DNA of 64,000 nucleotides from contig JAEMWC010001416.1 of NCBI GenBank assembly GCA_016490735.1, positions 47,501 through 111,500 of the forward strand, written 5' to 3'. Shown here one piece after another: positions 1 through 11,204 of the stretch. The DNA is from Pachyseris speciosa. Taxonomy: Eukaryota > Cnidaria > Anthozoa > Scleractinia > Pachyseridae. Made by a program: the position numbers and the translations under genes. Under the pieces are notes generated by a model. It saw only the letters and a list, made by a program, of their open reading frames with translations, searched no databases and was not told where the DNA came from. How positions within the stretch are numbered: the first letter of the stretch is position 1; each line of letters opens with the position of its first letter.

Positions 1-186
1 ATCAATATTCACCCATTGCTGATAGCTCTTAGCTAAATTACCGCGGACTGAACAAATTTTAGCCTGACCCGAAACAAATTCACAATGGGTCAAAGACTTT
101 AAAGTTGCAACAGACGAACAATGATCTGAATCGAGAACACCATTTGCAACAACATTAAAAACAAGTATACACCTTGATTTTGTCCT
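1..186 (-). CDS. Start of a DIRS-like pol reading frame, cut by the window edge
   Basis: An open frame on the minus strand runs from just after a TGA at 187-189 to base 1 without a stop, giving about 62 codons. Its last residues include GNLAKSYQQWVNI, which resembles the segment just before the first reverse-transcriptase block of coral DIRS-like (tyrosine-recombinase) retrotransposons. It lies directly downstream of the zinc-knuckle Gag-like gene on the same strand, which fits a gag-pol order. No catalytic RT motif is inside the window, so the family call is inference from position and one short motif. Confidence 0.4.
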
Positions 187-203
187 TCATTGCGGCCGGC
201 TAG

Positions 204-914
204 TCATTGCCCTGCATGTGGCTTGGAAGTTAGCAACGGACACTGCGCCCTCCAATGACCTGGCTTGTTGCATGCGAAGCAGGAACCTGGCTTGATTTGA
301 CTTCTCAACTGCCCGTCTAACGTTGGAATAGGTCTCATAGCTGAACTGGTATCTGCAACGGAACTGCTCGGGATTGGTAGACTTTTAGGAAGGTTCCGTC
401 TGACAGGAGCAAATCTTGATCTGGATTTTAGAGCATTCTGCTTGGCCTGCGATCTCGCTCTCGCTTCTGCCCTGATAATTTTCTTTTCGTCGTCTGAGTC
501 ATCAGCGAGGTCATTCTTCTCAGTATACTCTCGAATGATCATCCATACAAATTCTGATTTATCAGCTAACGGAATATGCTTCTGTCTCTCGGCAAGCAAA
601 ATCTCACCTTGATCGAGTGATTCTTTGACCTTGTCAAGCTGCTGAGAAGAGCACGACGACTTCGCCTCGGTTAACACATCACTCAACTTCGAATTAAACC
701 TGTACTGGTCCTCGTTCGCCTTCTTTTTGAAACGCCGCGGCTCCTCAAACTTCAGCTTCCTTATTTCCCTGAGTTGAGAGTCAGCAGATTCGGAATTGGC
801 TCTCTTGATATCGGATAAAGACTCATTTAGAATGCGCTTCATCGAATCTACAAGACTGTCATTGTTCTTGGCGATTGCCATATCCACGATGTTCAGAACT
901 TCAGACCGCTCCAT
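204..914 (-). CDS. Gag-like zinc-knuckle protein of a retroelement
   Basis: The open frame can start at 1,010, but the ATG at 914 (MERSEVLN) is preferred because the 32 upstream residues are hydrophobic and unlike the rest. The product is about 236 residues: an N-terminal helical, charged part, an Asp/Glu-rich patch near the middle (DDSDDEKK), a basic stretch with many Arg and Lys, and one C-terminal CCHC zinc knuckle (CFACNKPGHWRAQC, pattern CX2CX4HX4C) ending close to the stop. A single knuckle at the C-terminus after a basic linker is typical of retroelement Gag proteins that bind their own RNA. The frame downstream looks like the matching pol. A host nucleic-acid-binding protein cannot be ruled out. 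Confidence 0.55.
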   Translation of the reverse strand: MERSEVLNIVDMAIAKNNDSLVDSMKRILNESLSDIKRANSESADSQLREIRKLKFEEPRRFKKKANEDQYRFNSKLSDVLTEAKSSCSSQQLDKVKESLDQGEILLAERQKHIPLADKSEFVWMIIREYTEKNDLADDSDDEKKIIRAEARARSQAKQNALKSRSRFAPVRRNLPKSLPIPSSSVADTSSAMRPIPTLDGQLRSQIKPGSCFACNKPGHWRAQCPLLTSKPHAGQ

Positions 915-1194
915 GGCAGGAGAACAGAATAAATAAAAAATTATAATGAGTGGTGTCGGCCTAGAATGATTGCCCACGTGCAATCCCAAGCTTAAATACT
1001 CACACGCCATTACCCATGATGCAACTGCATTAAAGAACCCAGGCCCACGGCCTGCTGCTCCAGTGCCGCAGAAATATTTAATTTCAGGCTAATTCGTAGC
1101 GACTCAATCGCCAGAAATTCCATTTGTAACACTTGTAAAAAAGAAGAAGAAAAAGAGAAACGAATAAAAGCCGCGATATATGCCATTAATTGAT

Positions 1195-1262
1195 ATCGAA
1201 CCCGGGATAGCTGAGTCAGAGGCATGAACAGTGACCTCTTGGCCACAGAGGTTCACCGCAGC
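1195..1262 (-). repeat. tRNA-like SINE head
   Basis: Read on the minus strand this stretch has a box-A-like TGTGGCCAAGAGGTCA followed at tRNA-like distance by a box-B-like GGTTCGAT, as in the internal promoter of a tRNA-derived SINE. The cloverleaf is not complete, so it is not called a tRNA gene. Confidence 0.4.
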
Positions 1263-1570
1263 GTAACATGATAAAATAGTGTATTGATTCCAAAAAAAAA
1301 AACTAAGCACACTTGTTTCCGCTTCGATGGATATTTGTTTGAGAAAAAAAGCGCTTATCGAACGATGTAGTTTTATTTCGCATAAACGTTAATGGCGTCT
1401 CGGTGAAATGTGAGGAGAAAAATAATCAACAGAGTGAAACTGTTTACGAATACGTCAGTCCAGGGTCATTTGAAACATAAAAAAAGCCGAACGTTTCGTT
1501 TCTCAGTTTCAAGTCACGCAATTAAAAACTAATCGCTTATCATTCAAAAACTAATGTCCAGAAATTGAGA

Positions 1571-1665
1571 TATTGTGGAAAAATAGTAAATAAACTACCT
1601 GTGAAAGTCTCAGGGGCGTATTGTGGAAAAAAGTAAATAAACTACCTGTCAAAGTCTCAGGGGTG
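1571..1665. repeat. Two-copy tandem repeat, period 48 bp
   Basis: A unit starting TATTGTGGAAAAA and ending AAGTCTCAGGGG(C/T)G is present twice in a row, with a few differences. A related stretch (AACATGTCAAAGTCTCAGGG) recurs near 31,310, so the unit is part of a dispersed repeat. The rest of 915-1,989 holds no gene that can be supported. Confidence 0.7.
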
Positions 1666-1989
1666 TATGAGTACTTGAGTTATTCCACAAAATGTACTAC
1701 CTCTTAATGGAGCGGACACGGGGAAACGCGGCAGTCTAATTAAAAAACATCTGGAGGTAAGTTCAGTCATGTTAAAGCTTTCTTCTCGGAGTTGAACTTG
1801 CAAACATTCGTATGGAAACTTCTTTTAACATATTAGTTGTTTAGACTTCAAAGACACAAGGTGAATCGACGTTTTCCGATAAGTGACAACAGGCATCATT
1901 CATCGGTTCGTGTCTGTTGCTTTGCAGTGTATATCCATAGACCCCTATAAACATATATCCCTTGAAAATTGCTTTACAGCTCAACCATT

Positions 1990-3525
1990 TATAACTTACA
2001 ATAACAAGAGAAAATGAGGGACAGAGAGGGAGACGCGTAGTTTCGCCCTTGGGATATGTGAATTTCAGTTAAGTTATTTTTAGATGTCACAGTAACGGAT
2101 GTCTGTTTCCCGAGACGTCCGCAAAGTCAGCAGGCGCGCTTGATCACAAGAAATTCAAAACGGCGTTCCGCGTGAAATATTGCGCTTTGTTGACGAAAGT
2201 GAGTTTGAGAAGCAAGGGAAATGGCATATTTTGACCGAAAACCCGGAGTGGGAGATAGATTCAACAATTTATTGTGCATTCAAGCAAGCATTTGACTTAG
2301 ATAGCTATTCTTTAGTTATTCTTTAGAACTCACCACAGGGAGCACAGAGTCCTATTTGACCGTATGTCTAGTTAAATTCACCGAACAATTGCAGCGCGAA
2401 TCAATCTTGAAGATTTGACTCAACGTACGTGATCAAACTACAAACAAAGGATTTCAGCCGCAGCGTAACACGATCGCATGTTTGTAGTTTGATCACGTAC
2501 GTTGATTCAAATCAACAAGATCGATTCACGATGCCTTTGTTTGGTGAATTTAACTAGACATACGGTTAAACAGGTCTCCTCTGCCCCTGTGATCTCACTT
2601 CAAGCGATGGAAGCGACAGCGATTACAGTGAGGAAGACCCGACATTTCCAGGCGGCACAAGAGGAGCGAAATCGACAGAGGAACAAAAACGGAAACGAAA
2701 CTCTAGTTGTAAACAAAGGAAAACCACACGTCCCACAGCGGGTAAAAATACCGATTCTAGCGCTGCTTCGACATCGAAGAAAGAAGACAGGAAAGGAAAA
2801 GCAACAAATCATGGTGACAAGAAAACTGCGAATATGCCCACCAGAAAAGAGCTGGATGACCTCACCATCAAGCTAGAGGAGAAGCGTCCCATGCGTTGGA
2901 ATTTTGTATCAGAGCGTATGAGTCAACAGTATGTTGCAAAACATTACGAATCGCATCAAACGCTTATTCAAGAAATACTTGATGTTCGGTACAGCTCTTC
3001 AGCCTACATTGTCGCTTGCGTTTCTTGAAAGCCATGTTCTTCAACGCTTTAACCGCGATTCGAGGACTTCTTCACGCTGCTTTTCCACCCGGGTAAAAAG
3101 AAGCAGAGGTGTCATCTTTTGAGGCCACGGTTTTCGCTCGACGGCTGATGATAACAAAGCGTTCGCTTTCTCTCTTTACTTTGCGGTATGAAATTATCTA
3201 AAACATTTTCGGCAATTCCTGGGGAATTTGTATCCGAAACACTTTCATTGCGGCTATTTTCAATATTGATTCCGAAATGTAGACGCCTAAAAATTCCAGT
3301 TGAGAAAGCCATACTGAGTATTTAACAGCCGCCATTACACAATGCCATGTTGACACGCTCCGATAACTTCTTATGACGTTGTGCTCAATAGTTGCGGACG
3401 TCCAGGGAAACCGACTTCCGTTTTGAAGGGCACCTAAAAATAACTTTAGTGAAATTCACATATCCCGGCCAACGTCCCTACTCTCCCTCTCTGTCCCTCA
3501 TTTTCTCTTGACAATAATTATAACA
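1990..3525. mobile_element. DNA element with about 135-bp terminal inverted repeats
   Basis: The left arm, about 1,990-2,124, reappears as its reverse complement at about 3,391-3,525. Shared landmarks are AAGAGAAAATGAGGGACAGA, GGGATATGTGAATTTCA, AAGTTATTTTTAG and GACGTCCGCAA. The arms differ by substitutions and small indels, so the copy is old. Inside are a second inverted repeat (2,327-2,598) and a weakly coding-like stretch around 2,600-3,030 broken between frames. No transposase motif was recognised, so this is a non-autonomous or decayed DNA transposon of unknown superfamily. Confidence 0.65.
2327..2598. repeat. Inner inverted repeat, arms about 120 bp
   Basis: Arms 2,327-2,447 and 2,481-2,598 are imperfect reverse complements with a loop of about 33 bases. 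Common words are CCGTATGTCTAGTTAAATTC and CAACGTACGTGATCAAACTA. The hairpin lies wholly inside the larger inverted-repeat element. It may be a nested MITE or a sub-terminal repeat of the host element. Confidence 0.75.
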
Positions 3526-3571
3526 CTGGTAAAAAAAATATTTAAAAAAGAAGACGAAAAAAAAGGAACGC

Positions 3572-3574
<3 letters not shown>

Positions 3575-3611
<37 letters not shown>

Positions 3612-3621
3612 GGGGGGGGGG
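3575..3621. repeat. Homopolymer junction A29-G18
   Basis: An uninterrupted run of A is followed directly by an uninterrupted run of G, right after the inverted-repeat element and right before a tRNA-like sequence on the other strand. Runs of this kind are slippage-prone, and their exact length in an assembly is unreliable. Confidence 0.9.
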
Positions 3622-3690
3622 TCGATAAGCGGGAATCAACCCGGGACATCTGCATCATAAGCGACCGCTAGGCCACCGTCATTCAGCGTA
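3622..3690 (-). repeat. tRNA-like SINE head
   Basis: On the minus strand a box A-like GGTGGCCTAGCGGTC is followed by a box B-like GGGTTGATTCCC. The pairing of the full cloverleaf is poor and there is no clear acceptor stem. It is therefore taken as a tRNA-derived SINE fragment. The stretch from here to 4,359 holds no supported gene. Confidence 0.45.
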
Positions 3691-4359
3691 ACTAATGACG
3701 TAAATACTTATTCCAAAATGACCATTATTAGTTAGTGCTTGCGCAGAAACGCCGGAAGTGAGCTTTGCGGACGAAACTCGACGTCGATGAAAAAGAAGAA
3801 CGGACGGTAATTTTAGACCCGGGCGACCCGCGAGACGCGGGAAGCCCGAGTAAAAACTGCGATTTTTAAACCTGGAGTGTGTGTATTGTTTCAGCATTTA
3901 AGAGGTCAACCTCTTGGATCTCAATCCCTACAGTAGGGAACTTTGAACTCGAAACTTTACCCAAGGGTGGGGAGGTTTGACTCAAAATTTGCGTTTCAGA
4001 TCAAAGTCCCCACCCCATCCCGTATCCCCCCCCTCGGGACTAACACTGATAGGTGCATTACGCTTGATTGAACATATGACACCATGAACATTTTACCTTT
4101 ATTTAGCAATCGAATACGTGAAAACATAAAGTGTCAGCGAATGAAAACGAAAATTTTACACAGCAACCACGAAGAGTCTTTGAGCATATGAGAATTCCTA
4201 GAACGGGTGTCTATATCATTCCCTCGTGCCTCCTTAACGCTCGGGAATAGTCGGAATACGCTATTTTTGATTGCCTTTTGTAATGAACAAATTAGTGATC
4301 CCAGTACACGAAACACAAGCTTAACCAAAGTCAGAACAACCTAATAGTGACCGAAAGCC

Positions 4360-4563
4360 GGCTTTTTTGAATGTCAGAGAAATACAGGACAGAATAAAGT
4401 TTGTTTGTCCCTTGAATGTGATAGCGGAATGCGGAAAGAGAGTGTCCCACTTCCGTTTTACAAATGACTGGATGTCCCTCCCAGTATTTTTAAGAAAGCC
4501 AATGCCATGCGCAGTTTTTAAGAAAAGCCTTACAAGGTTCTTAATGGATAAACATTTTTAGAT
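4360..4563 (+). pseudogene. C-terminal fragment of a LINE reverse transcriptase
   Basis: The open frame 4,367-4,561 ends with the pattern F-x-W-x-x-LP-x-x-(I/L)R ... FKKSL. This is the usual C-terminal tail of non-LTR reverse transcriptases of the CR1/L2/Jockey type. Only about 60 residues remain and no catalytic motif is present. It lies upstream of, and is probably unrelated to, the larger LINE that follows. Confidence 0.35.
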
Positions 4564-4699
4564 AATGGATAAATATTTTAGATTAACGCCGTATTGTTGA
4601 TAGATAATTATTTGTAAATGGTGGGACTGGGGAGAGCATGGCGGAGTGAAGACGTTAATTTCAAAGCTCCGTCCACCGTAAATCTATTTATGGCTTTCT

Positions 4700-5598
4700 A
4701 TGGAGTCGCCATCCTTATTTGTTACACCAAAGAGGAAGTTTAGTCGCAACACGTCAAGCAGCAGTTCACAAGATACATCACCAGTAGATAAACGGATGAA
4801 AGAATCGATTTCTCCCGACGAGAAGACTACAGAAGAAGACGAAGTAATGGCCGCTCAGTTGACACTGTCAGAAAGCGTTACAAACAAATTGGACCTTATC
4901 CTAGCAAGACTGAACAGTCTGGATTCGAGAATGGAGGAATTTAATAGTACGGTGAAAAGTTTACAAGGTAAGACTTCTGCCATTGAAATTGAGGTTGGTT
5001 TGATGAAGGACAAACAGACGAGTTTAGATGACAGTTTCGCGCACATAGAGAACAATTCTAAGTTTGTCGATGAACACATCAAGGAACTTCAAAGTAGCTT
5101 GGAAAAAAGGAAAGATGAGGTTGATGAATGTCAGAAGAAAATTCTTTACTTGGAGGCATATAGCCGTAGAGAAAATCTGAAATTTTAAGGAATTGCAGAA
5201 GGTTCCCAACTCGGTTCGAGATCTGATCCAAGCGAGGACACAGAGGTCCTCGTAGGCTTCCTTGAACTGAACGTTCTGGGGATTGAAGACGCCAAAAACA
5301 TCGAGTTTCAGCGAGTGCACCGATTAGGCAAGCCACAGAATGCCAATGGAGTTGCAGGCCGAACGATTATAGCACGCTTCCTTCGTTTCTCTGACAGGGA
5401 ACGAGTTTTCAAGCAAGGTCGCAAACTTAAAGGCACCAATTATGCAGGATGTTCGAAGATTTTCCGAAGGAAATACAACAAAAAAGAAAAGCCCAGATGG
5501 AACGACTAAAAGAGGCAAGGAAACAAGGCAGACGCGCTAATTTTAGTAGATCAGAACCAGATAAACTATACATTGACGGAAAATATGTTACATTGTAA
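4700..5598 (+). pseudogene. LINE ORF1-like coiled-coil protein, broken
   Basis: The first 162 codons (from ATG 4,700) are open: a Ser/Lys-rich N-terminus (TPKRKFSRN) followed by a heptad-like coiled coil and the motif YLEAYSRRENLKF, which marks L1/Tx1-type ORF1 proteins. The family normally continues with G-I-x-E. Here a TAA at 5,186-5,188 falls exactly in that motif, and the same frame then continues (GIAEGSQLGS, RVHRLGKP, IIARFLRFSDRE). A frameshift near 5,440 moves the reading to a frame ending GKYVTL at about 5,598. The protein would trimerise through the coiled coil and bind the element's RNA. This copy is dead. Confidence 0.75.
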
Positions 5599-6201
5599 AT
5601 TTGGGTGTTTTAAGCGTTTTCTCTCTTTTCTTCTTTGCTGGTTACTTAATATTCTCAGCGATTTTTATGGTAATTTCGATGTTGGTCTTTCAGCATGTGA
5701 CAAATGCTCTTTCCTTTATTTATATCAACAATAGAGTAAATAACTTCCTATGTTTATTACGATTTTTTTTTTTTATGGTACCAAATTACAATAGAACAAT
5801 TACCTCCTTTTTATAATGCTGCGCTTCATAGTTACCAATTCCATAGTTTACCAATTTTATTAATATTGCGGTGGAGGAGTGAAGGGATAAGCGGCGGTAT
5901 GAGGCTGTTACACTTGTATCAGGAATTTAAGGTAAGTTCTTTGCTGTATACGTTCTTTCTGTTACAGTTTTTTAATGTGTTTGTCTTAAGTTGTAAAATT
6001 CGTTATCGTTTTCTTTATGCACTGAGGAGATATGTCACGCCGTTTCCCTGTAATATGTTTATTGTATTTGTACGTGTGGCTTGTGTAAAATGCGTAATTG
6101 AACACAGAAGCCCAGACAGCAATGCACATTTCTGCTTTTTATCCTTTGAAGATTCTTCTACAATCCCACTGGCATATGACATTTTAACGTCGGACTAAAA
6201 A

Positions 6202-9200
6202 ATGGGTGAGTATACATGTCAGGCCCGTTTCAAACGTCGTGCTACTGCCGTGCTAAGCTGGCTCGACTGTCGCACGACTCCAGCACGACTTCGTTTTAGA
6301 CGTCGAATTTAATTCTGTCGGATAAAAAGCTGTTGCCCAATCTCTTACTCAGAGTCGTCGGGTGCCGTAATCAAAACACTGAGCAGCCATTGTACGAAGC
6401 AAATCCAAATTGTTCATTTATGAGTTGAGTTCGACACGGCAGTAGCACGACGTTTGAAACCAAGTCGTGCTACTGCCGTGTAGCACGGCAAGGCTTGCCG
6501 TGCTACACGGCAGTAGCACGACTTGGTTTCAAACGTCGTACCTGAGTCGAATTTAATTCGATTAATTGAGTTCGACACGGCAGTAGCACGACGTTTGAAA
6601 TGGGCCTAAGCTAGTCTCGTTAAATGTACGGGGTATTAGTAATTTTCTGAGTGATTTTAACGTGGTGTCGAAAGCAAAAGGCAGACTTTATTTTTTTGCA
6701 AGAAACTTACTCGAAAAAAGACACAGAGATTCAATGGAAAAATGTATGTAAAAGACAAAATGTATGTATTGATAAATGTTTACGCACCAAACAAAGACAC
6801 AAGTATAGTTAAATTTTTTCACCCGTTGCTGACGACATTGCATAAAGAAAACCTAGATGAAGAAGAAAATATCATTCTAGGAGGAGATTTCAACTGCCCT
6901 CTAAATCCGCTTCTTGATAGGAAAGGGGGTATATTAATACCGAGGAAATCCGTTGTGGCGACTGTTGAAAGTCCACCAGACGAACTTGACCTTGTTGACA
7001 TTTGGAGGATTAAAAATCCAACAAAAAAAGCTTTACGTGGAGCCAAAATTCCCCAATGATTTTTTGTCGTTTGGACTACTGGCTGATTTCTAACAGTTTA
7101 CATGATTCAGTAACAGAAACAGGTATGATCCCGGCTATAAAAACAGACCACTCTGCAATCTCTATAGAGTTCTGTAACAGTGACAATGATATCAAAGGTC
7201 CCCGCTATTGGAAAATGAACTGTTCCCTTTTGGAAGATGTTGATTATATTAACGATATTACAGTAAATTAAAGATTCCAGTGTGGCTAGCGGAGGGTCGT
7301 AATGAGTTGTCAGATAATCGAAATATCTGGGACTGGATAAAATATAATATTAGAGTTAACGCAATTCAACATTCGAAACGTAAAGCGAGGGAAAGAATGA
7401 TAAAGAAAACAAACTCCAAAACGATTACGCCAAAGCAAAGCAGAATTTTGACTTAGACCCTAATAACGCGAATGTTAATGCTTTTAATTCGGCCAAAGAA
7501 AATCTTGAACTATTTTACGGACAAAAAGTCCAAGGAATTGTGATTCGTGCACGGGCTCGCTGGCATGAACATGGCGAGAGAAGCAGCAAATATTTCCTTA
7601 ACTTAGAGAAAAGGAACCATGTTAAAAAGCACATGTGGAAATTGAAAATTAGTGGCTCGATCAAACTGATCCTTTCAATATACTTTCTGAGCAAAAACGT
7701 TTCTATCAAGATCTATATACAAGTAGAAATAATAGAACAGATGATACGGAGACAGCCGAATCTTTTTTGAGTAATTTAGATATTCCTAGACTCACAGAAG
7801 AACAAAAACTATCGTGTGGGGGTAAAATAACCACAGATGAATGTGCTTCGATAATAGAAAATTTCCATAATAACAAATCTCCAGGCAGTGACGGAATTCC
7901 TGTGGAATTTTATAAAAAATTCTGGTCACTTATTAGCGAACCTTTCACTAAATGTGTCAATGAATGCTTTGAAATAGGAGAAATGTCTCGTTCTCATAAA
8001 CAAGCGGTCATAACCCTCATTGAAAAGAAAGGGAAGGATCGATTATTACTAGAAAACTGGCGACCAATTTCTCTTGTTAACGTCGATACAAAAATTATGT
8101 CAAAAGTTATAGCGACCAGAATTAAAAACGTTTTGCCTAACATTATTCACCATAATCAGACTGGCTATGTTAAAGATCGATATATTGGCGAAACAGTACG
8201 ATCAGTCTTCGATATAATGGACTTTACCCTGCGAGAAAATGTCCCCGGTCTATTGATATTTATCGACTTCCAAAAAGCATTCGACAGTCTAGAGTGGAAC
8301 TTTCTCGTCAGTTGTCTAGAAGCCTTTAATTTTGGTCCGGACTTCATTCGATGGGTTAAGATATTCTACAAAAATATACAAAGTTGTGTGATTAACAATG
8401 GTCTCATGTCTGATTTTTTCACACTGGAACGGGGAGTCAGGCAAGGAGATCCGCTGTCTCCGTATTTATTTGTTGTAGCAATTGAATCTATAGCAATAGC
8501 AATGAGGAACAATCCAGCGATAAAGGGTATTATGATTGGCAATGAAGAAACAAAGCTGCTTCAATACGCAGACGACATGACCGCAGTTTTGTCTGACATA
8601 AACTCGGCTCAAGCTCTTTTCAACCTTCTTGAGTCTTGACGTCTTTAAGAAAGTGTCTGGTGTTATGATAAATACTACCAAAACTGAAGGCATGTGGATC
8701 GGATCTTCTAAGGAAAACAAAGCCAAACCTTTTGGCATAAAATGGCCTAATGAACCAATTAAAGCCCTTGGTGTTCATTATTCTTACGACTTAAAATTGT
8801 TACATGAAAAGAATTTTATAGAAAGACTAGACAGTGTTAAAAAACTTATAAATATCTGGTCTTCAAGAGGTCTTTCGATCTATGGGAAGGTGACGATAAT
8901 TAAGTCCTTAATCATTCCAAAATTTGTTTATATTTCATGGCTGTTACCCATTCCCAAAGAAATCATCCAAGAGCTAAACCGATTACTATTTAAATTTTTA
9001 TGGAAAGGAATCGACAAAGTAACCGGGTTATCCGCAATTAACGAGTACGAGAATGGAGGATTAAAAATGATCGACTTAGAAAGTATGATCCAATCACTTA
9101 GGTTAGCCTGGATACAAAGAATTTTGGGGACAAATGGCGGTACATGGAAAAGTTATTTACAACACCTTCTAAATCGGTTTGGAGGTCTCTTTTTATTTCA

Positions 9201-9783
9201 CTGTAATTACGACGTCAAAGACATTCCCATCACATCTCAATTTTATTCTGAGTTACTAAAATGATGGTCCGACTTTCGAGAGGAATTTGACACAGAGAAA
9301 GATCGACAAAATATAGTATGGAATAATAAAGAGATACGTATAAACAATACGCCAGTTTTTTTACAAAAGCTATTTTGAGTCCGGTATCATCTATGTAAAT
9401 GATCTTTTATTTCATTTAAACAATACGGATTCTTTTAAGATTATTTCAAAGAAAATCAGTAAAAAAAATTTTTAATTTGGGCAGTACTTCGACACTCCGT
9501 ACCTTCCCATTTAAAAACACCGAATAATTGCACTTCTTCAATTATCTCTCCCCCATTTAGAATCGATAACAATGACTTTGATGTGCTGAAAAAGAAATCG
9601 AAAGATTATTACTTACTGATTAAAAGCAGAAAAGCTCAGTTTCCAAATAATTCACGACTTCTGAAACATGATTTTAACTTAACCGATGATCAATTGAAAA
9701 AGTTTTTCATCCTTCCTCATAACATAGCCTTCGAACCATACATTAAAGCTTTCCAGTACAAGATTCTTAATTCTATATTATAA
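6202..9783 (+). pseudogene. LINE ORF2: endonuclease and reverse transcriptase, broken
   Basis: ATG at 6,202 is followed after six codons by a MITE. The endonuclease resumes at about 6,608 with KLVSLNVRGI. Further AP-endonuclease motifs are FLQETYS, GGDFN and RLDYWLISN with TDHSAI, separated by frameshifts and a small deletion near 7,060. The reverse transcriptase is well kept from 7,767 to 8,639: KSPGSDGIP, WRPISLVN, IDFQKAFDSLEW with its catalytic Asp, RQGDPLSPYLF, and the QYADD box. A stop/frameshift at about 8,637 moves the thumb region to the next frame (to 9,264). More stops follow, and a last open piece (9,583-9,783) ends where ORF2 proteins of this type normally go on to a Cys-containing tail. 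Gene order and motifs indicate an L1/Tx1-like element that copies itself by target-primed reverse transcription. Confidence 0.85.
6220..6607. mobile_element. Palindromic MITE inserted in the LINE endonuclease
   Basis: The ends are AGGCCCGTTTCAAACGTCGT and the reverse complement of AGGCCCATTTCAAACGTCGT, giving terminal repeats of about 33 bp. A third copy of the terminus sits inside, where 6,451-6,535 forms an almost perfect hairpin. Removing the element joins the LINE codons before and after it in frame. No target duplication is obvious and no coding capacity is present. Confidence 0.8.
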
Positions 9784-9814
9784 GTGTAAGTGTAAGTGTA
9801 AGTGTAAGTAAGTA
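9782..9814 (+). repeat. (GTGTAA)n short tandem tail
   Basis: About five copies of a hexamer begin within the stop codon of the last ORF2 fragment. Such short tandem tails commonly end LINE copies, although here the ORF looks truncated just before it. Confidence 0.7.
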
Positions 9815-10757
9815 ATGAACCGTGTCACTTTTTGTATATTTATAGCCCTCTATGTTAATGTAAGCATTCAGGCAGTTTTTTTGTAATTGTTATTGTACTC
9901 TTGTCTGCTTACTGAATTAAAAAAGAGTCCCTTGGGAAGTATGCGAGGGATCATTTAACATTTGATTGACGTGTCTATCTCTCTCGACCAATCCGTTTGT
10001 CCCACACACTGGTGTGCGGACTATTCAAAATCCCATGGTTTTGGGGCAGGCGGTATTTCAAACGCCTCCTTCCCACTCTGCTCGTGGCTTCGCTGCTCGC
10101 TTTTTGTAGCAGCGCCACCAAAACTCTGCTTCCCGCGCCTACAATACCACCAGCTACGCAGGCTACCTTGTGGTAGAATCACCATTGCATCAAAGACACG
10201 TGATCCAATTGCAAAGTCAAATCTAACCTGTGATCAGGCTTTCTGTTTTCCTTTTGCACCATGCATCCCACCACCACCAAAAATGAAAGAACGCCTGATC
10301 GCAGGTTAGGTCAAACCGCACCAAGTGAAGCGAAATCATCAACTTTTGTGACGTGATATCCAAATTGCTTTTGACAGTCGGCTTTTACAATATAGGAAAA
10401 GAATGCGGAGTGTTTACCACCATTTGTACGAAAAACGATAGAAAGGCGTGAGAAAACAGCGAGTAAACGGACCTGGGGTGGCTGTTAATTGATGTCATCA
10501 GCTCTTCAAATTCTCTTAGTGCATTGCTTATTCTTGTTCCCTAAACTGAACTTGCATATTTTAACTGCAAGTTTAACCACAACCAACCTCGACGTGGACC
10601 GTCTGAGAACCAGCTTGCCTCTTAAGCTTGCCTAAGTCTCAACCTAAGTCCTTGGGGAGACTGGGATCCAGTTAAAGCTCCAAATTGCATCTGGTCCCGA
10701 ACAATATAGCAACCTTTTATAAAATTGACACTGAAAGTAAAGTTAAATTGCCTTGTA
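9815..10757. other. Non-coding stretch with a small hairpin
   Basis: No supported gene. At about 10,226-10,313 a short inverted repeat (AACCTGTGATCAGGC against GCCTGATCGCAGGTT) brackets some 50 bases and may be a MITE end pair. The stretch 10,040-10,160 is GC-rich relative to its surroundings. Confidence 0.4.
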
Positions 10758-11204
10758 TTAAATTTCACTCAAAAATTTTGCCTGTAAAAGTCTGTTTTGT
10801 TCAGTCATGCCATAGATTTCCTCGGAAAGTCTCTTCTTATTTTACTAAACTACAAGTAAGCGAGTGATATATGTTAAACAGTCCCTCGCAAAGTTGATGT
10901 TTCAGTCAGATGTCTGTTAATTATTAGAATACTACGCTGAAAAATGAACGGTTAAAATCCTGTACTATATTATATATAGAATACTCACACAAGACCATTA
11001 GTCATGTTCTGCTTTTATAATTATTTCGACTCATTGGACCTCTTCAGTCAACACTTTTGCCTTAATCGAAATGTAAATTTTATTTCGTCTTTCCGAAAAA
11101 AGTGTAAACAAATTTGTGATTCGGCCTGGTAACTAATAGATCGCTTTCTTTTTGTTTCGGTGTTGGTTACTTCCGCTTCAAGAACGGTTCGAAACAGGAA
11201 CGAA

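Noticed and set aside
5866..6198. 110-codon ORF between LINE ORF1 and ORF2
   Set aside because: It has no recognisable domain and lies in the spacer before the ORF2 start at 6,202. It is hydrophobic because the DNA is T-rich.
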